Positions 31,216 through 42,848 of a stretch of 64,000 bases of DNA are shown piece after piece. The position numbers and the translations under genes are program-made. Where the stretch lies: positions 1 through 64,000 of the forward strand of contig JAAEAF010014818.1 of the NCBI GenBank assembly GCA_011037195.1, read 5' to 3'. Every line of letters begins with the position of its first letter. Positions within the stretch are counted from its first letter, which is position 1. The notes beneath the pieces were generated by a model. It worked only from the letters and a program-made list of their open reading frames with translations, was not told the origin of the DNA and made no database searches. The stretch is from Triatoma infestans (Eukaryota; Arthropoda; Insecta; Hemiptera; Reduviidae).

Positions 31216-32184
31216 AATTTAATAAAGTCTTCTTTATTTCGTTATTTATAGACCTCTCAATTTATTAATTAATCTACAATAAGTAGGGGATATAGTTAGA
31301 ATATTAATGAAGTGTATGTAAAGCATGATCCAATTTCCGTTATGAAAATCACCACTAACATATCGAAATCTTTTTTGTTTTAATTGATATTGTTTTGAAA
31401 CATTTTAATTGGTATCGGACATTTTTTTTTTAATTGGAGTATAAAATATTATATCAAGCAATATAATACGTTGCTTGTCTTTGTGTTTTTATGTATTTTG
31501 AAGCTTTAATGTTTTAAATTGATAGCTGAAAGTAATTGGCTGCCTACACAAGAAGGTTGTAAAGTGTTTGTTTTCTTATACGAAAGCTTGAATTACATTA
31601 ATGTTGATGACTTCTCAATTATAGCAATTTATCTCTTACTATTCCACGCTAGATTTTCGTATGGGTATTAATAGAAAAATATATATATATATAAGCGTCT
31701 CTGAGCTCAAAAGTGATATTTTAGGATGGGATGTGTTTTTTATTATTTTTGTTTTGCTGAAGAAAGCAAAACTTATGAAGAAAAAAAAAAAGTCGCTAGG
31801 AATATTGAATATCATTTCTTGTTAATGATTGTAGATTTTGTTGGATATTAATTTTAATGAATTAAAACAGCCAAAATTGTTGCCATAATTTTTGTTGGAA
31901 AGTATAATAAATTGAATATTATTTGTAAACGGATCAGTTATTTTAATGTGTAATGGGAAGAAGATGTTCATCCGTCCAACTGAATGTTATTCTTCACCTA
32001 ATTACTTTTATTGCTGATTTCAATTTTCTGACACGATCGCAATACATTCTCTTACTATTATTAGTAAGAGAAAGTAAACAGAAACAGGATGCCCGCGTAG
32101 ATACTATAGCAGTTAAATTGATTTGTTTTCTCCTAAATTACGCTTATCCTAAGCAGTAGGGCACGAGAAAGCCCTCCTAAGATC
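31216..32184. other. No gene; DR1 start fragment
   Basis: 32015-32080 on the reverse strand is the DR1 start with its hairpin (CTCTTACTAATAATAGTAAGAG). The rest is AT-rich with an AT dinucleotide run at 31679-31693. Confidence 0.5.
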
Positions 32185-32266
32185 CTGACTTGGCAGGATT
32201 GTAAGAAACAAAGTAAAGTAATTGGCCTATTTTTTCAGGCGGGCTTTACGTCTAGCTATCAAATTG

Positions 32267-33183
32267 CGAGGTGTGTAAATTAAGTAATGAGACTGATTTT
32301 CTAGTGTTCGATCTGGCAACACTGAAGACGCGGCGCATGCGTGGTAGGGCAAGTAAACATCTGATACACGTCCAGTGCAAATTTGAAAATGCTAGAGTTG
32401 TTGCACTGTCCGTAGTGACTTTTTTTGTGAGCAAGGTTTTTTCAGTGCGTTTTAAAAATGAGTGACATCAATTACGAGCAACGTTGTGCTATCAGGTTTT
32501 GCTTCAGACTTGGGCACAGTGCAACGGAAACGTTTGAAAAACTGTGCCAGGCCTATGGAGACAATGTTTTGTCGAGAGCACAGGTTTTTAGGTGGTTTAA
32601 GTCGTTTGCAGAAGGAAGGGAATCAATTGAAGACGAGCCTCGCAGCGGAAGGCCTTCATCTTCAAGAACCGACGAAAATGTTGGCAGAATCTGCGATCTC
32701 GTGCGTTCAGATCGTCGTTTGACAGTTCTAAATCAATCGTCGTTTGAGAGACTTCGAAAAAAAGTCATACGTGTGAGACCAAACATCAAAAACAAGTGGG
32801 TGTTGCATCACGACAATGCTCCGTGTCACACCGCGATTTCTATTAATGAGTATTTGGCCAGTAATAACATTCCTGTGGCTCCTCAGCCTCCTTATTCACC
32901 CGACTTGAGTCCATGTGACTTTTTTTTGTTCCCCAAATTGAAAAATCACCTCAAGGGACGTCATTTTGGAACATTGGAGAATTTTCAAACAGCCGTAACC
33001 GACCAACTGAAGTCTATTCCAGTATCCGAGTTCCAGCACTGCTATGACGAATGGAAGAATCGTCTTCAGCGTTGTGTGGCTTCCCAAGGTAGTTACTTTG
33101 AAGGGGACAATGATGAATTGTAATTTCATTTGAATAAAAAAAAAGATAAAAAATCAGTCTCATTACTTAATTTACACATCTCG
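32267..33183 (+). mobile_element. Mariner element, 917 bp, internally deleted
   Basis: Inverted ends of ~34 bp differ at one position (left GGTGTGTAAATTAAGTAATG, right reversed GATGTGTAAATTAAGTAATG). The target TA is kept at 33184-33185 and reads TG on the left (32265-32266), best seen as a mutated TA because the intact SINE has CCTAATTTGG at this point. The transposase frame inside is open but shortened. Confidence 0.9.
32458..33123 (+). CDS. Mariner transposase, deleted (221 aa), first catalytic Asp missing
   Basis: Residues 1-90 hold the N-terminal DNA-binding part: the first helix-turn-helix (AIRFCFRLGHSATETFEKL, RAQVFRWFKSFAEGR) and the linker EDEPRSGRPSSSRTDENV. At RRLTV the protein jumps to NQSSFERLRKKVIRVRPN, so about 110-120 residues are lost, including the second helix-turn-helix and the first catalytic Asp (DETW block). 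The remaining catalytic half keeps HHDNAPCHTA and SPDLSPCDFFLF with 34 residues between the aspartates (DD34D). Family members are ~340 aa. A TCGTCGTTTGA direct repeat at the junction suggests a slippage deletion. It cannot cut DNA but could still bind inverted repeats. Confidence 0.9.
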   Translation: MSDINYEQRCAIRFCFRLGHSATETFEKLCQAYGDNVLSRAQVFRWFKSFAEGRESIEDEPRSGRPSSSRTDENVGRICDLVRSDRRLTVLNQSSFERLRKKVIRVRPNIKNKWVLHHDNAPCHTAISINEYLASNNIPVAPQPPYSPDLSPCDFFLFPKLKNHLKGRHFGTLENFQTAVTDQLKSIPVSEFQHCYDEWKNRLQRCVASQGSYFEGDNDEL

Positions 33184-33336
33184 TAGGTGTGACGGGTACG
33201 TGACAGAAGCGTAGGTACGTTACAATTAATATTTTTCAAACGAGTATAAAATTTAGCAGTTATACGCGGGATTCGAACTGGGGACCTTCCAGTTACAAGT
33301 CCATGCTCATAACCACTAGACCAACACGTTGGTCCT

Positions 33337-34029
33337 TCAACAGAATGTTAAATACAAAAACTTTTAAATTACGGTCTAGTAAAAAATTGAATACCATACT
33401 TTAGACAATTTAAAAATAAAAAAATTACTGTTATCTTTTATTGCTTCCTTTTTTACTTATTATTACTTTTGTAAAGTAGTTTAACTTGTTCTAAGATAAC
33501 AACATTGTACTATTTAATATACCTACCTTCTTTTTTTTTTAAAAAAATGAGCTCCCATTTTTTATTTTTTATTGTTATGCAAATAAAATAAAAAACCTCG
33601 TTTCTTCTTCTCATCAACTTTAGCTACTATAAACCTTGATGATTTCATGTTCATTTCATCTTTTATTAATATTACAACATAAAATATCTTCTCTTTTTTT
33701 TATCTTACTGGAAAGTTTTACTTACATTATGATAAATTACTGGGAAGTTTTTTTTATTAATGAGGAAGTATTAATGATGGGGTGAGTGGAAAAGAAATGG
33801 TTGTGTTCCATTTTTTAATAAGGCATGAATGAATTGACCTTTAAATTTAACTATGTTACCAGTAAAATATTATTTAAATCTTTAAATATTAATAAATATT
33901 TGTAAACATAAAATGTGACAATTTCCTGTTTCTACGCGATGCGGGGGGGGAGAGTCCTCATTTATTACGCATCCATGAAATTCTTATAGTGTTGCGTCAT
34001 TGTTAGAAGTTAATATATACACGTTTTTT
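33337..34029. other. No gene seen
   Basis: AT-rich; G-run at 33943-33950. No recognised feature. Confidence 0.45.
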
Positions 34030-35015
34030 TTACTTTGTCTTACTCCCTAGTAAGAGGAAGTATTGTAATCGTGTCAAATTTTCGATATCTAGTATTCATC
34101 GGAAGTATCCGTTTTGAGGTCCCCTGAGTCAAAAAAAGTGGTTTGTAGCAAATGGTCTGTGTGTTTGTGTGTGTATGTGAACAGCATAGATCAAAAACGG
34201 AAAACCGTAGAAAGTTGAAATTTGAAATTTCCGTTTAGGTATCACCATGGCATCTAACAGTATACGTTATCTGTCAAACTTCTCAAACGGTAGTACCACT
34301 TTACTAGTTGGTTTTTCTACTTTTTTTTTGCATTTTTCTCAAAAATGGCTCCAACGATTTTCTTCAAACACGTTATATAAACTACATATACAAAGAGCTA
34401 CAACTTTTATTTGAAACATTTCTCCGGGAAAAAATTCATTTAAGGGCAGTTACAGGGAAGAGGTGGGTTAGGTTTTCATCTAAAGTATTAGACATAATCT
34501 AATGATCTAAATAATGTTAATTAGAATTAAATATGTTGTTATATTTCCGAATTAGAAAAAAATGGATAACCGAAAAAAAGTGTGTTCACTTTACCACTGT
34601 GTTCACAATGATTTTTTCACTTTTTCGCGTTTTTCTCAAAAATAGTTCCGACGATTTTCTTTAAACTTCTTATATAAACTAAACATACAAAGATTTACAA
34701 CTTTTATTTATAATATTTCTCTAGGAAAATTCATTTAATGGCACTTTTACTGGAGGGGTGGAGTTATGTTTTTCTCTAAAGTGCTATCATAGTTGATTAT
34801 ACAATTCTATCATCCAAACAAAATAAATGGATTGCCAAAATTCCGAGTTTCAAGGAAATTAGTTAACCGGAATTACGCTTTTACTGAACGGTTTTATCGA
34901 TTTTCGCCGTATTTGAATTAATTTGGTACACAAACTATAAAATTTGTCAATTATAATTTTGAGAACTGGAGTAAGAGAAAGTTGTGTGAGTGTTTTACTC
35001 CAGATTTTTTTTTTT
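34030..35015 (+). repeat. DR1 full-length copy
   Basis: Starts TTTTTACTTTGTCTTACTCC with AGTAAGAGGAAGTATTG and ends GGAGTAAGAGAAAGTTGTGT, then TTTTACTCCAGATTTTTT. The same internal triplication as at 28905-29905. Confidence 0.8.
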
Positions 35016-35545
35016 TTTACTTTCTCTTACACTTTAATAAGAAGTATTGTGGTCGTGTCAATTTTTTTTTTACAATTCAGTTTTTTCCCGGAAGTAAATG
35101 TGTTGTCACTTCCCTAAGTAAGAAAAAAAAATATTTTTAGCGAATGGTATGTGTGTTTGTGCGTATGTAAATGTATGTACGTTTGAATAAATATCTCAAC
35201 AAAATATCTAAACGAAACGTCGCAATAAGTTCAAATTGTTATTCCGTTGTTATCACCTGATCTAACATAAAGGTTACGTGTAAAATCCACCAACCAGATG
35301 TGCGACTTTAATGAATGGTTAATTTTTTTTTTTTTTTTTTTAACTACATAAATATCTATTTGGAACATTTTCTCTCGGAAAAATTAACTTTAAGGGGGAG
35401 TTCTGCCAACTCTATTATATTAATGTTCTTTGGAAGCATTGTAATAATTCCAAATTTAAAAAAAAAAAAGAAATCAGTAAACAGGAACTGCGGCTTTACA
35501 GATTGAAAACGTACTATAACGATTTCCATTAAACCTGTAAGTGTA
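35016..35545 (+). repeat. DR1-related second subfamily copy, head to tail
   Basis: Begins again with TACTTTCTCTTACACTTTAATAAG, GTGTCAATTTTTT, CCCGGAAGTAAATG and continues to a T run at 35322-35340 and AACTCTATTATATTAATG. It follows the DR1 copy directly, so two relatives stand in tandem. Confidence 0.6.
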
Positions 35546-35889
35546 AAGGTGTATATTATGTTTAGAAGTGCGAGAGAAGCTGAATTTAACAGAAGTGAAG
35601 ATGATGAATTGTCTATGCAAGAAAACATGGAGATACTTCTCTACGGCAGATACGACAAGCAAGTGAAGTAAGAACATCATACACAGACCGTGGAAACCAG
35701 ATGGTAAAGAGAGTGTCTGCGCGGCAAACACCCAAGGCGAGGTGGCGAACGTACGCCAATAATAATCCAAATAATAAAAATAAAAAACAAATGAAAAGGA
35801 TGCAGGTGAAAGGGGTAAGACTTACCTCTGGATAGCGGCGATTGAAGTTCGCAAGTGGTGAAGTTGAGGCGATAGGTGGATGGGAAAGG
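35546..35889 (+). other. Protein-like scrap, unrecognised
   Basis: Across one frame change it reads REAEFNRSEDDELSMQENM then YGRYDKQV and SYTDRGNQMVKRVSARQTPK. The residue mix looks coding but I do not recognise it, and the frame is not continuous. Confidence 0.25.
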
Positions 35890-35893
35890 GAGA

Positions 35894-35897
35894 TGTG

Positions 35898-35938
<41 letters not shown>

Positions 35939-36416
35939 AGGATACACAGGCGTAATGATGGCGAAGAATTCCGGGCTCGTTGAAGCGGATGATCGCAGTG
36001 GTGAAGGCGCGACGATGCGTTCACTTGGTGTGATTACTTTGGTATATCGCCGGCGCGAATACTTGAGGCGAAACAGGCGCGTATACACTTTTGACGAATA
36101 ACAAAAGACGAGTTGGAATAGAGCGACTAAAGAGCGAATTGTACACAGGCTGACAGACACACAGATGTTATCGTTTTGAGCACGAGAAGAAGAGTGAGTA
36201 AAGTAGACGAGCGGGAGCCTGGGCGATCGGAAGTAGAGAGGGAAAGCATATGGCATGGTGATGCAATATCGGATGCAGGCCGGAAAGCGGCCTCTAAACT
36301 AACATAGTATAAAAGAAGGGAGGGAAGAAGACTGGAAAGGAGAGCTTAGTACTTCTAAGAAGGCGCCCACCCCCGCGTGGGGGGAGTAATGTGCGTAGTA
36401 GTGCACCGACCCAACA
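35894..36416 (+). mobile_element. Possible solo LTR, 523 bp
   Basis: Starts TGTGGCG and ends CCAACA, with GAGA on both sides (35890-35893, 36417-36420). TATAAAAG at 36308-36315 reads on the plus strand. The region is GC-richer than its flanks and starts with a GT run. The evidence for exact ends is modest because 4-bp matches arise by chance. An alternative is a minus-strand 5' exon ending in the donor-like AG|GTAAGT at 35826/35825. Confidence 0.4.
35897..35934 (+). repeat. GT microsatellite
   Basis: Near-pure GT/TG run interrupted by two GC steps. Responsible for the His/Thr run in reverse frames here. Confidence 0.9.
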
Positions 36417-37632
36417 GAGATTATATTAATTTGAAAGAGAGGGGGGATTGTCATGGTTTTAAGGATTATGGGTGACATCAGGTAGCAGAGATATGCCCGG
36501 AACAGAACCGAATATCAAAACATTATGGAGGAGTCCTCCACCATGATCCTTGTAGACCGCAGCCCAATGTGCTAGGTAGGTCGGTTAGTTGAACTTGTCT
36601 TACATATATAATATAAGTGGTGCGGATTATTGTATCCTTTTATTGCAGCACCCTCTGATAAAACCTTAGATAGAAATAATCTTTAAATTTTCAGTAAGAA
36701 GAATACGCCAATCATTAATCCCCAAAATTAATATTTTAAAAAACTACTTACTGAATATACTAACAATTATTATACTCTCAATCAACACAAGAATTACATT
36801 TATACTAACAAAAAAATCATCCCTACAGGGCTTGGAAGCTCTGGCCCGAAAAGGGATACTGGATAACGACACATAAAAGGAATACTCAAATGAATCTCGT
36901 GCGATATTTCGAGTTTAGCTAGACTGTTTTTTCTCACACAAACAAACTCATACACACATACATACACACAAACCCACACACATTTTCATAACATTTTGCT
37001 AAAAACATTTTTTGATATTTAGGAAATCTCAAAAAAAAAAAAAAAATCAGTTTCTTTGGAACACAATTTCGACAATTTGCTAAAAATCGCGTTATTTCCC
37101 GGCTAAAAGCGAAAGTAAAAATAATGTTAATGAAATGAATTCAATTATAACCAAGAAATACTTCCTTATTTCCAAGAATAGCTTTAATATTGTTTAATGA
37201 AGTTTTATTTATAGAACAAAAATTCAATATTCTGAATTATTTGTGAGTTTACTATGATCGATTGTTATATTAACAAACCAGTAAGGGGTCGATTAGTCGG
37301 TTTGTATCATTCTCCAAGTATACATTTATTGAGGCTATTAGCATTACTACTTGACTGTAAGTTCTTTTTTAAACTTAAATTTGTATGCGTAATTCTATTT
37401 ATTTCTGACTCTATAAGATTATAAACACAATTTGTTGAATTTTAAATAACTTCTGCTAAATTCAAAGGAAAACTTTAAACCTTAGAGAGTCATAAAACAT
37501 AGACCTAAAATCTGATTTTAAATTAATAACAAATTTTATTAAATTATTTACTTTAAGAATGATAGTTCTATTTTATTCAGAAATAAGAGTTAGCTTACTT
37601 AATAACAAATACGTTTCTCCCAGACTTTGATA
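36417..37632. other. No gene identified
   Basis: 36421-36600 has a palindromic GGAGGAGTCCTCC at 36529-36541. 36880-37110 contains reverse DR1-like scraps and CA-rich runs (ACACACAAACCCACACACA). The rest is AT-rich. Confidence 0.4.
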
Positions 37633-37754
37633 TGTAAATACTTGTCCCAAACCATTCTGGTTACACATTACGATTTATAATGGGATCCAGAATCATTGGG
37701 ATTCTTGAGAATCCGAAGTACCTAGTTGCTCACTAACCTAGGCCAAATTTGTAT

Positions 37755-37775
37755 TCATATAAATACAGCCGAGCT
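37755..37775 (+). promoter_or_regulatory. TATA-like promoter candidate
   Basis: TTCATATAAATACAGCCGAG followed by a pyrimidine-rich CTCTCTCTC stretch and ATTATACAGTG downstream resembles LTR promoter DNA. Terminal TG/CA ends with a duplication could not be fixed. Confidence 0.3.
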
Positions 37776-38149
37776 AGCCCTACAATCAGCGACACTAGTC
37801 AAAATACATCATCCTACTTTCTTTCTTATACTCAGGCAGTCTGTCTCTCTCTCTTAGTTATGCTCTCGCTACCTCATTCTCTAACAACTATTAACAGTGT
37901 AAAATCCTTGAAGTATGTGTGTCTCTACTTTATTATACAGTGTTCAGCACATCTTCTATTTTATTTCTTCATCATCATTCCTTAAATTCATTCTCTCCAA
38001 TTCTCTTCCTTCTCACATCCATTATATTATACAATGCAATAATCATTTATTTTCTAAATATTATATATACATATATATACAGTTTTACATGGAGTTTCAG
38101 TTTGTACTATAATCTCCTAGCTATCAAGGATAAAAATGTCAAATAATTA

Positions 38150-38970
38150 TACAATTAAATTAAGGTAAAAAAATTGGACAAAATCCCTAATCAATACGGA
38201 CTCCATTTGTATGAGTACGTTTATCACCCTCCGATGCCTGTATTCAACTCCAACGTTATAGCCCCCTATGTCCCTGGAAAGCGTGTTATTATTAAGACTG
38301 GTTAAAGGCAAAATTTCTTCCACTTTGTCCATTTTACATATACGTGCAAATCATTAATTCTTGAATATCGTGGCGAGATCGTTGCTAGCCTTAAAAACTT
38401 GTTTCGCCTTAACTGTAGGCCATCAATATTGGTCCTGCAGGTAATACTTCAGGAGGGGCATGCATACAATAACATGGGTTTGACTACTACCTTATATAGG
38501 AACAGCTTGTTACTCAGGGTCAGTTTAGACTGTCTGCAGAGTAGCGGGAATAGTGCTCGGATCGCTGCCTTGCCATATTTAATCGTTCCTTTACGTGACA
38601 CCTAGATAACGAACGGTGCTTGACCAAGGCACTGTCTGCCCTTGGAAATTTACTTCTTTCCAAAGCACAGGTCTACGCTTGTAAAATAAGATAGTAATAA
38701 GTTTTGCTGTTATTACTTCTAATTTTCCATCTATCGCAATATCTACTGATGCAGGCCATTGCTTCTAACAATCTGAACGCAATTGTGTCAATTCTTTATG
38801 ATTAAGTATACAGAACTACGTCGTCAACATATAAGGCCAAGCTAATGTTTTTAGGGATTAGGCAGCGTGTTGAAGTGTATAAAAAATAGCACTGGGCCCG
38901 TGATGATTCAACCCTGAGGAACTCCAGCAGCCCTTTTTTGTGTGGTTCAGAGAGGATAGAGTTTATGGCT
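38150..38970 (-). pseudogene. LINE (Jockey-like) RT to C-terminus, reverse
   Basis: Reverse reading from 38970 gives QKRAAGVPQG (motif B), a weak ADD region, KGTIKYGKAAIRALFPLL, SKLTLSNKLFLYKVVVKPML, LLYACPS, RNKFLRLATISPRYSRINDL and MDKVEEILPL. This is the order of a Jockey-like RT and its connection region. Motif C is damaged and stops are frequent. It differs in sequence from the other Jockey-like copies here, so it is a separate family. Confidence 0.75.
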
Positions 38971-39019
38971 ACACGGAAGTTTCACATCCATTATACGGTC
39001 TACCTCACGGGTCTAAAAA

Positions 39020-39660
39020 AATATCCCGATTTTTACTTTATCTTACTGTTTTAAGAAGAAGCATTACAGCCCTACAATATTTCAAAATTTACTTTCACCA
39101 CAAATAAGTAATTTTTAGGTCCCCTGTAAGTAAATATTTACACGATTACTTAATATTACGGCAATTTAAACGATTCTGATTTATTTATACAGAGGTATTT
39201 ACCCATTGAAAATTTGCAAAATATGTGGCTCCGAAAAATAATTAGCCAAAAAAAAAGCCATACTTTCTATTACATTGATTTTCTTCAAACAAGAAAATGT
39301 ACGTGACGCATTAAATTCCTATTAATGTTATATAGACTCGTTTGATATATTTAAATGGCACTTTTGAGGAAAATCTAATGTTACGCATATCAAGGAAACA
39401 ATCCCTTTAATGAATTTTTTGTAAAAAAATGATTCAAAAAAAATTGTTGTAACTTTGTTTATAATTGGTTGGTTGATATTATAAATTTAAAGAGAATTGT
39501 TGGACTTTTTTCAGTTTTTTTTTTAAGAAAAAAAAAAAACGCAGAATGCGAAAATTTTATTCAGTAAAAAAGTGGACGCTACCGTTTCACCGATTTTGAC
39601 CCAAACTTTGAACATTGACTATTGTCGTGTTCTCTTTGAACGAAATACCAAGTTTCAAGT
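39020..39660 (+). repeat. Diverged DR1-like sequence
   Basis: TTTTTACTTTATCTTACTG, AAGAAGAAGCATTACAG, TTTTTAGGTCCCCTG and ATTGATTTTCTTCAAACAAG follow DR1 order; strongly diverged. Confidence 0.5.
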
Positions 39661-39838
39661 TTTCTGATATTTTTCATTTTTGAATTATGCACATACAAAC
39701 ATGCACAAACCAATTTCTAACAATTTCTGTAGGTCTACCAAGGTTAAAGGATATAATCGTCCTATAAAGGTAGAAAAAATAAAAAGAAAATACATTCCTT
39801 AATGGTTGATACCTTTGGTTGGCTAATTTTTTTCGACC

Positions 39839-40093
39839 TTGGAATTTTCGCAAAAATATAATTCCATCAATCGGTGGACAAAAAATGGAAAAGTGGATAT
39901 CCAAAATGAAATTTTTAGAGAAGGGAATAATGTCATAGTGCCCCAGAACTACGCTTATCTCATCTGTCACGTCCCTTTACATGTATTGGCGAATGAACTT
40001 CAATTTCGACAACGAATATCCCATCTAAAAGCTGTCTCTAGCGGTAGGAAAAAATTGAATAAAAAGAGTGAATTGAATAAAAAGAGCATTTGA
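39839..40093 (+). CDS. Unrecognised 84-codon open frame
   Basis: Starts at the ATT codon 39839 as drawn, or at a later ATG; it reads NSINRWTKNGKVDIQNEI, NYAYLICHVPLHVLANEL and ends with a repeated LNKKSELNKKS. It has no recognised domain and no supporting neighbours. The duplicated lysine-rich end comes from a 20-bp tandem repeat. Confidence 0.2.
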   Translation: MEFSQKYNSINRWTKNGKVDIQNEIFREGNNVIVPQNYAYLICHVPLHVLANELQFRQRISHLKAVSSGRKKLNKKSELNKKSI

Positions 40094-41140
40094 GGGCTTA
40101 ACAAATAAACTTTGAAGAGGTAAGATTAGTCGTCAAAGAAACTATGAAAAGATTATTCACCCCAAATCAACATTGCATTGCATAGATCAAAGTCAGATAA
40201 ACTTTAATGAGAAAAGTCAGATCGCCTGAATAACTTGACAAATTAACAATTATCCCATAGTCATAAAATGTATGCCACAATACCTTATGATTAAAATACT
40301 AACAAAGAAACACCAATCTAGCCACACAAGATAATCTATCGTTAGAACAACCAAGATTTCTCTAATTAGTCACAAGCGACTCATTTTCACCCAACGCAAC
40401 ATTATTCTACATTCATTACGCTACCAACAATCAACCCACTTCCTCTCGATCGCTTTAATCTCTTTATGCTCTTCACTCGGATCAGTGTAACCTCTTTTAT
40501 CTTTACTCAGTAAATTGTTAAAGTATAATTGTGAATATAGTGTCAGTTCGGGTGTTCCTCATTGCAGCATTCGCCACTATCAACCTATTACAATTATAAA
40601 CTCAACTCATTATAACTGTCCCACAATCGGGTCTGGAAAAAGAGAATAAAGATACCATTTCGTAGCGTCAACAATTCACTTATCGAACAATAGATCATCC
40701 AGTTAAGTGATGGCTGACCCGTGATAGCGCTGGCTTGATTGCAGAAAAACATTGCATTTCAGCCGATAGATCAACCTCGTACAAGATCTACGCTACAAAC
40801 AATAAATTAAATTTAAGGGAGGACTACATCCAGAATTAGGCGTACTAACCTAGTAGAAATCAACAAAAGTACAGAAAAGAGAAGAAAACAACATGAATAA
40901 GAAATTCCCTAAGGATATAGTAGAGACTCATCTTGATCAGATGTTAGATCAACCTGGAGAATGAAGCAATAAGGGGACAACACTGTACTCGAAGGAGTGC
41001 CACTTTGAGAATAATTCTGAAAAGAGGTACGTAAACAGGTTGCATATATAAGTAATAAACGAGTTATACCTTAAACATTTTGTGGCGTTACAACTCTGCT
41101 CTAAGGAGATGTAAGAGATGTATGGTTGAAGGCCAGGACC
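40094..41140. other. No gene identified
   Basis: Contains promoter-like AACTCAGTAAATTG and TCGGGTGTTCCTCATTGCAGC (40550-40570), reminiscent of LTR U5 DNA, but no boundaries. Otherwise unique AT-rich DNA. Confidence 0.3.
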
Positions 41141-41154
41141 GTGGGCATATACTC

Positions 41155-41735
41155 CGAAATTCAAGTAGCCTTGAAGGCACTTTCTTCACACCAAATAATC
41201 TCAAGACTGGTGTGGGACTATCTATTTGCCTTAACAGAGGTGGGTGCTCGAAATAAGTTGACACTGGCCTGAGTGCTGGGACATGAGGGGTTACTTGGCA
41301 ACGAAAGGGCAGGCTCGAAGGATATATTTATAGGGTTGCCGGTTGCCGAGGAGCCTGGTTCAAGCTTCTATCAAGGACTGGATAGAAGACCAGCGTCTGC
41401 AATGGTGGGAAAGAACACCAAAACAGAGCAGGCTAAATTCTTTGTTAAAAGATATTTACCTAAATTTACCAGCCAGAGCCGAAGGGCAAAGGCTAACAGT
41501 GGGTCTATTTAACAGGGCATTGCAGGCTGAATAGGGACATGCATCAATTAGTATTTGCAGATAACGCGTTATGCCGATTCTGCCTGGTCGAGAAGGAATC
41601 CCCGGTTCACATCCTTTGTGAGGATACCGGTCTGATGAGAACAATGTTTCTTCAACTAGGGACAAGCAATCCCGAAGCCAGGAGCTTCATGACGGAGCCA
41701 CTTTCAGCTTTGCTAGGCCTGATTAAGTAGGCGAA
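41155..41735 (+). pseudogene. LINE RNase H domain and C-terminus
   Basis: EIQVALKALSSHQIISRLVW and NKLTLAWVLGHEGLLGNERA are the RNase H signatures (the family usually begins DSQAAL, so the catalytic Asp is changed to Glu here). After frame changes come FVKRYLPKF, then LCRFCLVEKESPVHILCED, the zinc-finger-like C..C..H..C tail of such LINEs. No RT upstream. A relic from a different family than 12925-13860. Confidence 0.75.
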
Positions 41736-42845
41736 GCTGAAGGATGTGCTATAATCTTAGGGGACCCACAATAGACCTCTTAATGAAGATCGCAATGTAA
41801 TGAGGCTCGCCCTCCGTGTTCTTCAATCTAATCTACCTTAAATAAAAATATAACATAAGCAAAGGCAGCAAATAAATTAATATGTATGAACTGATTTCAT
41901 ACAAAGAAAATATATGGGTATTAAAAAGGAAAATAAACGAGCTACATGAATGAAATAATCATAGGAGGATCAAATCAACAAAACAGGAAATATATTTCTT
42001 GATAAGCTTAAAATGTTGAGCAATAAGGAGCAAAATGTTTCTTACTGTATGATGAATAAAGAGTGAAAATCTAATGTATAAAATATTTTCCTAAACAATA
42101 TGATACAATCCACTGAACTGAAGCAGTGGTGTAGAAAGATTACTGGACTGATGCAGTATAATAAAAATAATACCAACTGAACTGATGCAATGGTATATAA
42201 TAAACCTTTGGATGAAAAGAATTCAGCGTTCAGTCAACCAATATAGATGTGGGCAGTAAGTCCTTTGTTAATAGATATGGTCAATTATATTTGATAATAT
42301 GGAACATACTTGTAAATTCCCAAGCTGCTAAATTGCATAAAATATACATACATTTAAAATAAATTGTACATGAATGAATAATTTACATAGTTACAAAATG
42401 AGATATAGGAACCTAAGATATGTAGAAATTATTAACTGGGTGGAGGCACAGCCTCCACTAGTGGGGAGGGGATCCTCCAGCTGGCGCTAGATTATATTAT
42501 ATTAACAGGAATATAAGGATAAGGGTTAAGGAAGTAATAATGGATAAAGTGATAAGAAATAGACAACAAACAGTTAGGGCAAATAGCTCTAAATATTCCG
42601 TAAAATTGATATTTTGAAAACAAAAGGCTTTCAAGAATGAAATAAATCGTAATAAATCCTTTGATTGAGGGCAAAAAGTTAGAAATATAGAGATAATTAT
42701 TATAACAAGAAAACTTCTGAAAATCGTAGGTTAGACCACTGAGAATTGCGATGGATTTCAAAAAAAATAATTATAAAATTAAAAGTAAAAGAGTGACGCT
42801 GAACAAAAAACAAATCGGTTGAAGAAGCTTGTTTTTAGAACAGCT
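41736..42845. other. No gene seen
   Basis: AT-rich. A palindromic GC-rich patch with GGAGGCACAGCCTCC lies at 42440-42454. Confidence 0.45.
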
Positions 42846-42848
42846 TAG

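Larger units (their letters stand above)
32185..33336 (-). mobile_element. SINE-2, tRNA-Thr-like, split by mariner
   Basis: Reverse strand from 33336: box A TGGTCTAGTGG, anticodon loop CTTGTAA (anticodon TGT), box B AGTTCGAATCCC, then TATAACTGCTAAATTTTATA. After the mariner (33183-32267) the body resumes with TTTGATAGCTAGACG and ends GCCCGCCTGAAAAAATAGGC near 32230. The uninterrupted copies at 51108-51307 and 62165-62357 show the two halves belong together. Confidence 0.85.

Noticed and set aside
35822..36256. 144-codon reverse open frame with a His/Thr run
   Set aside because: The run comes from the GT microsatellite. The rest has no domain and the frame is explained by low-stop GC-rich DNA.
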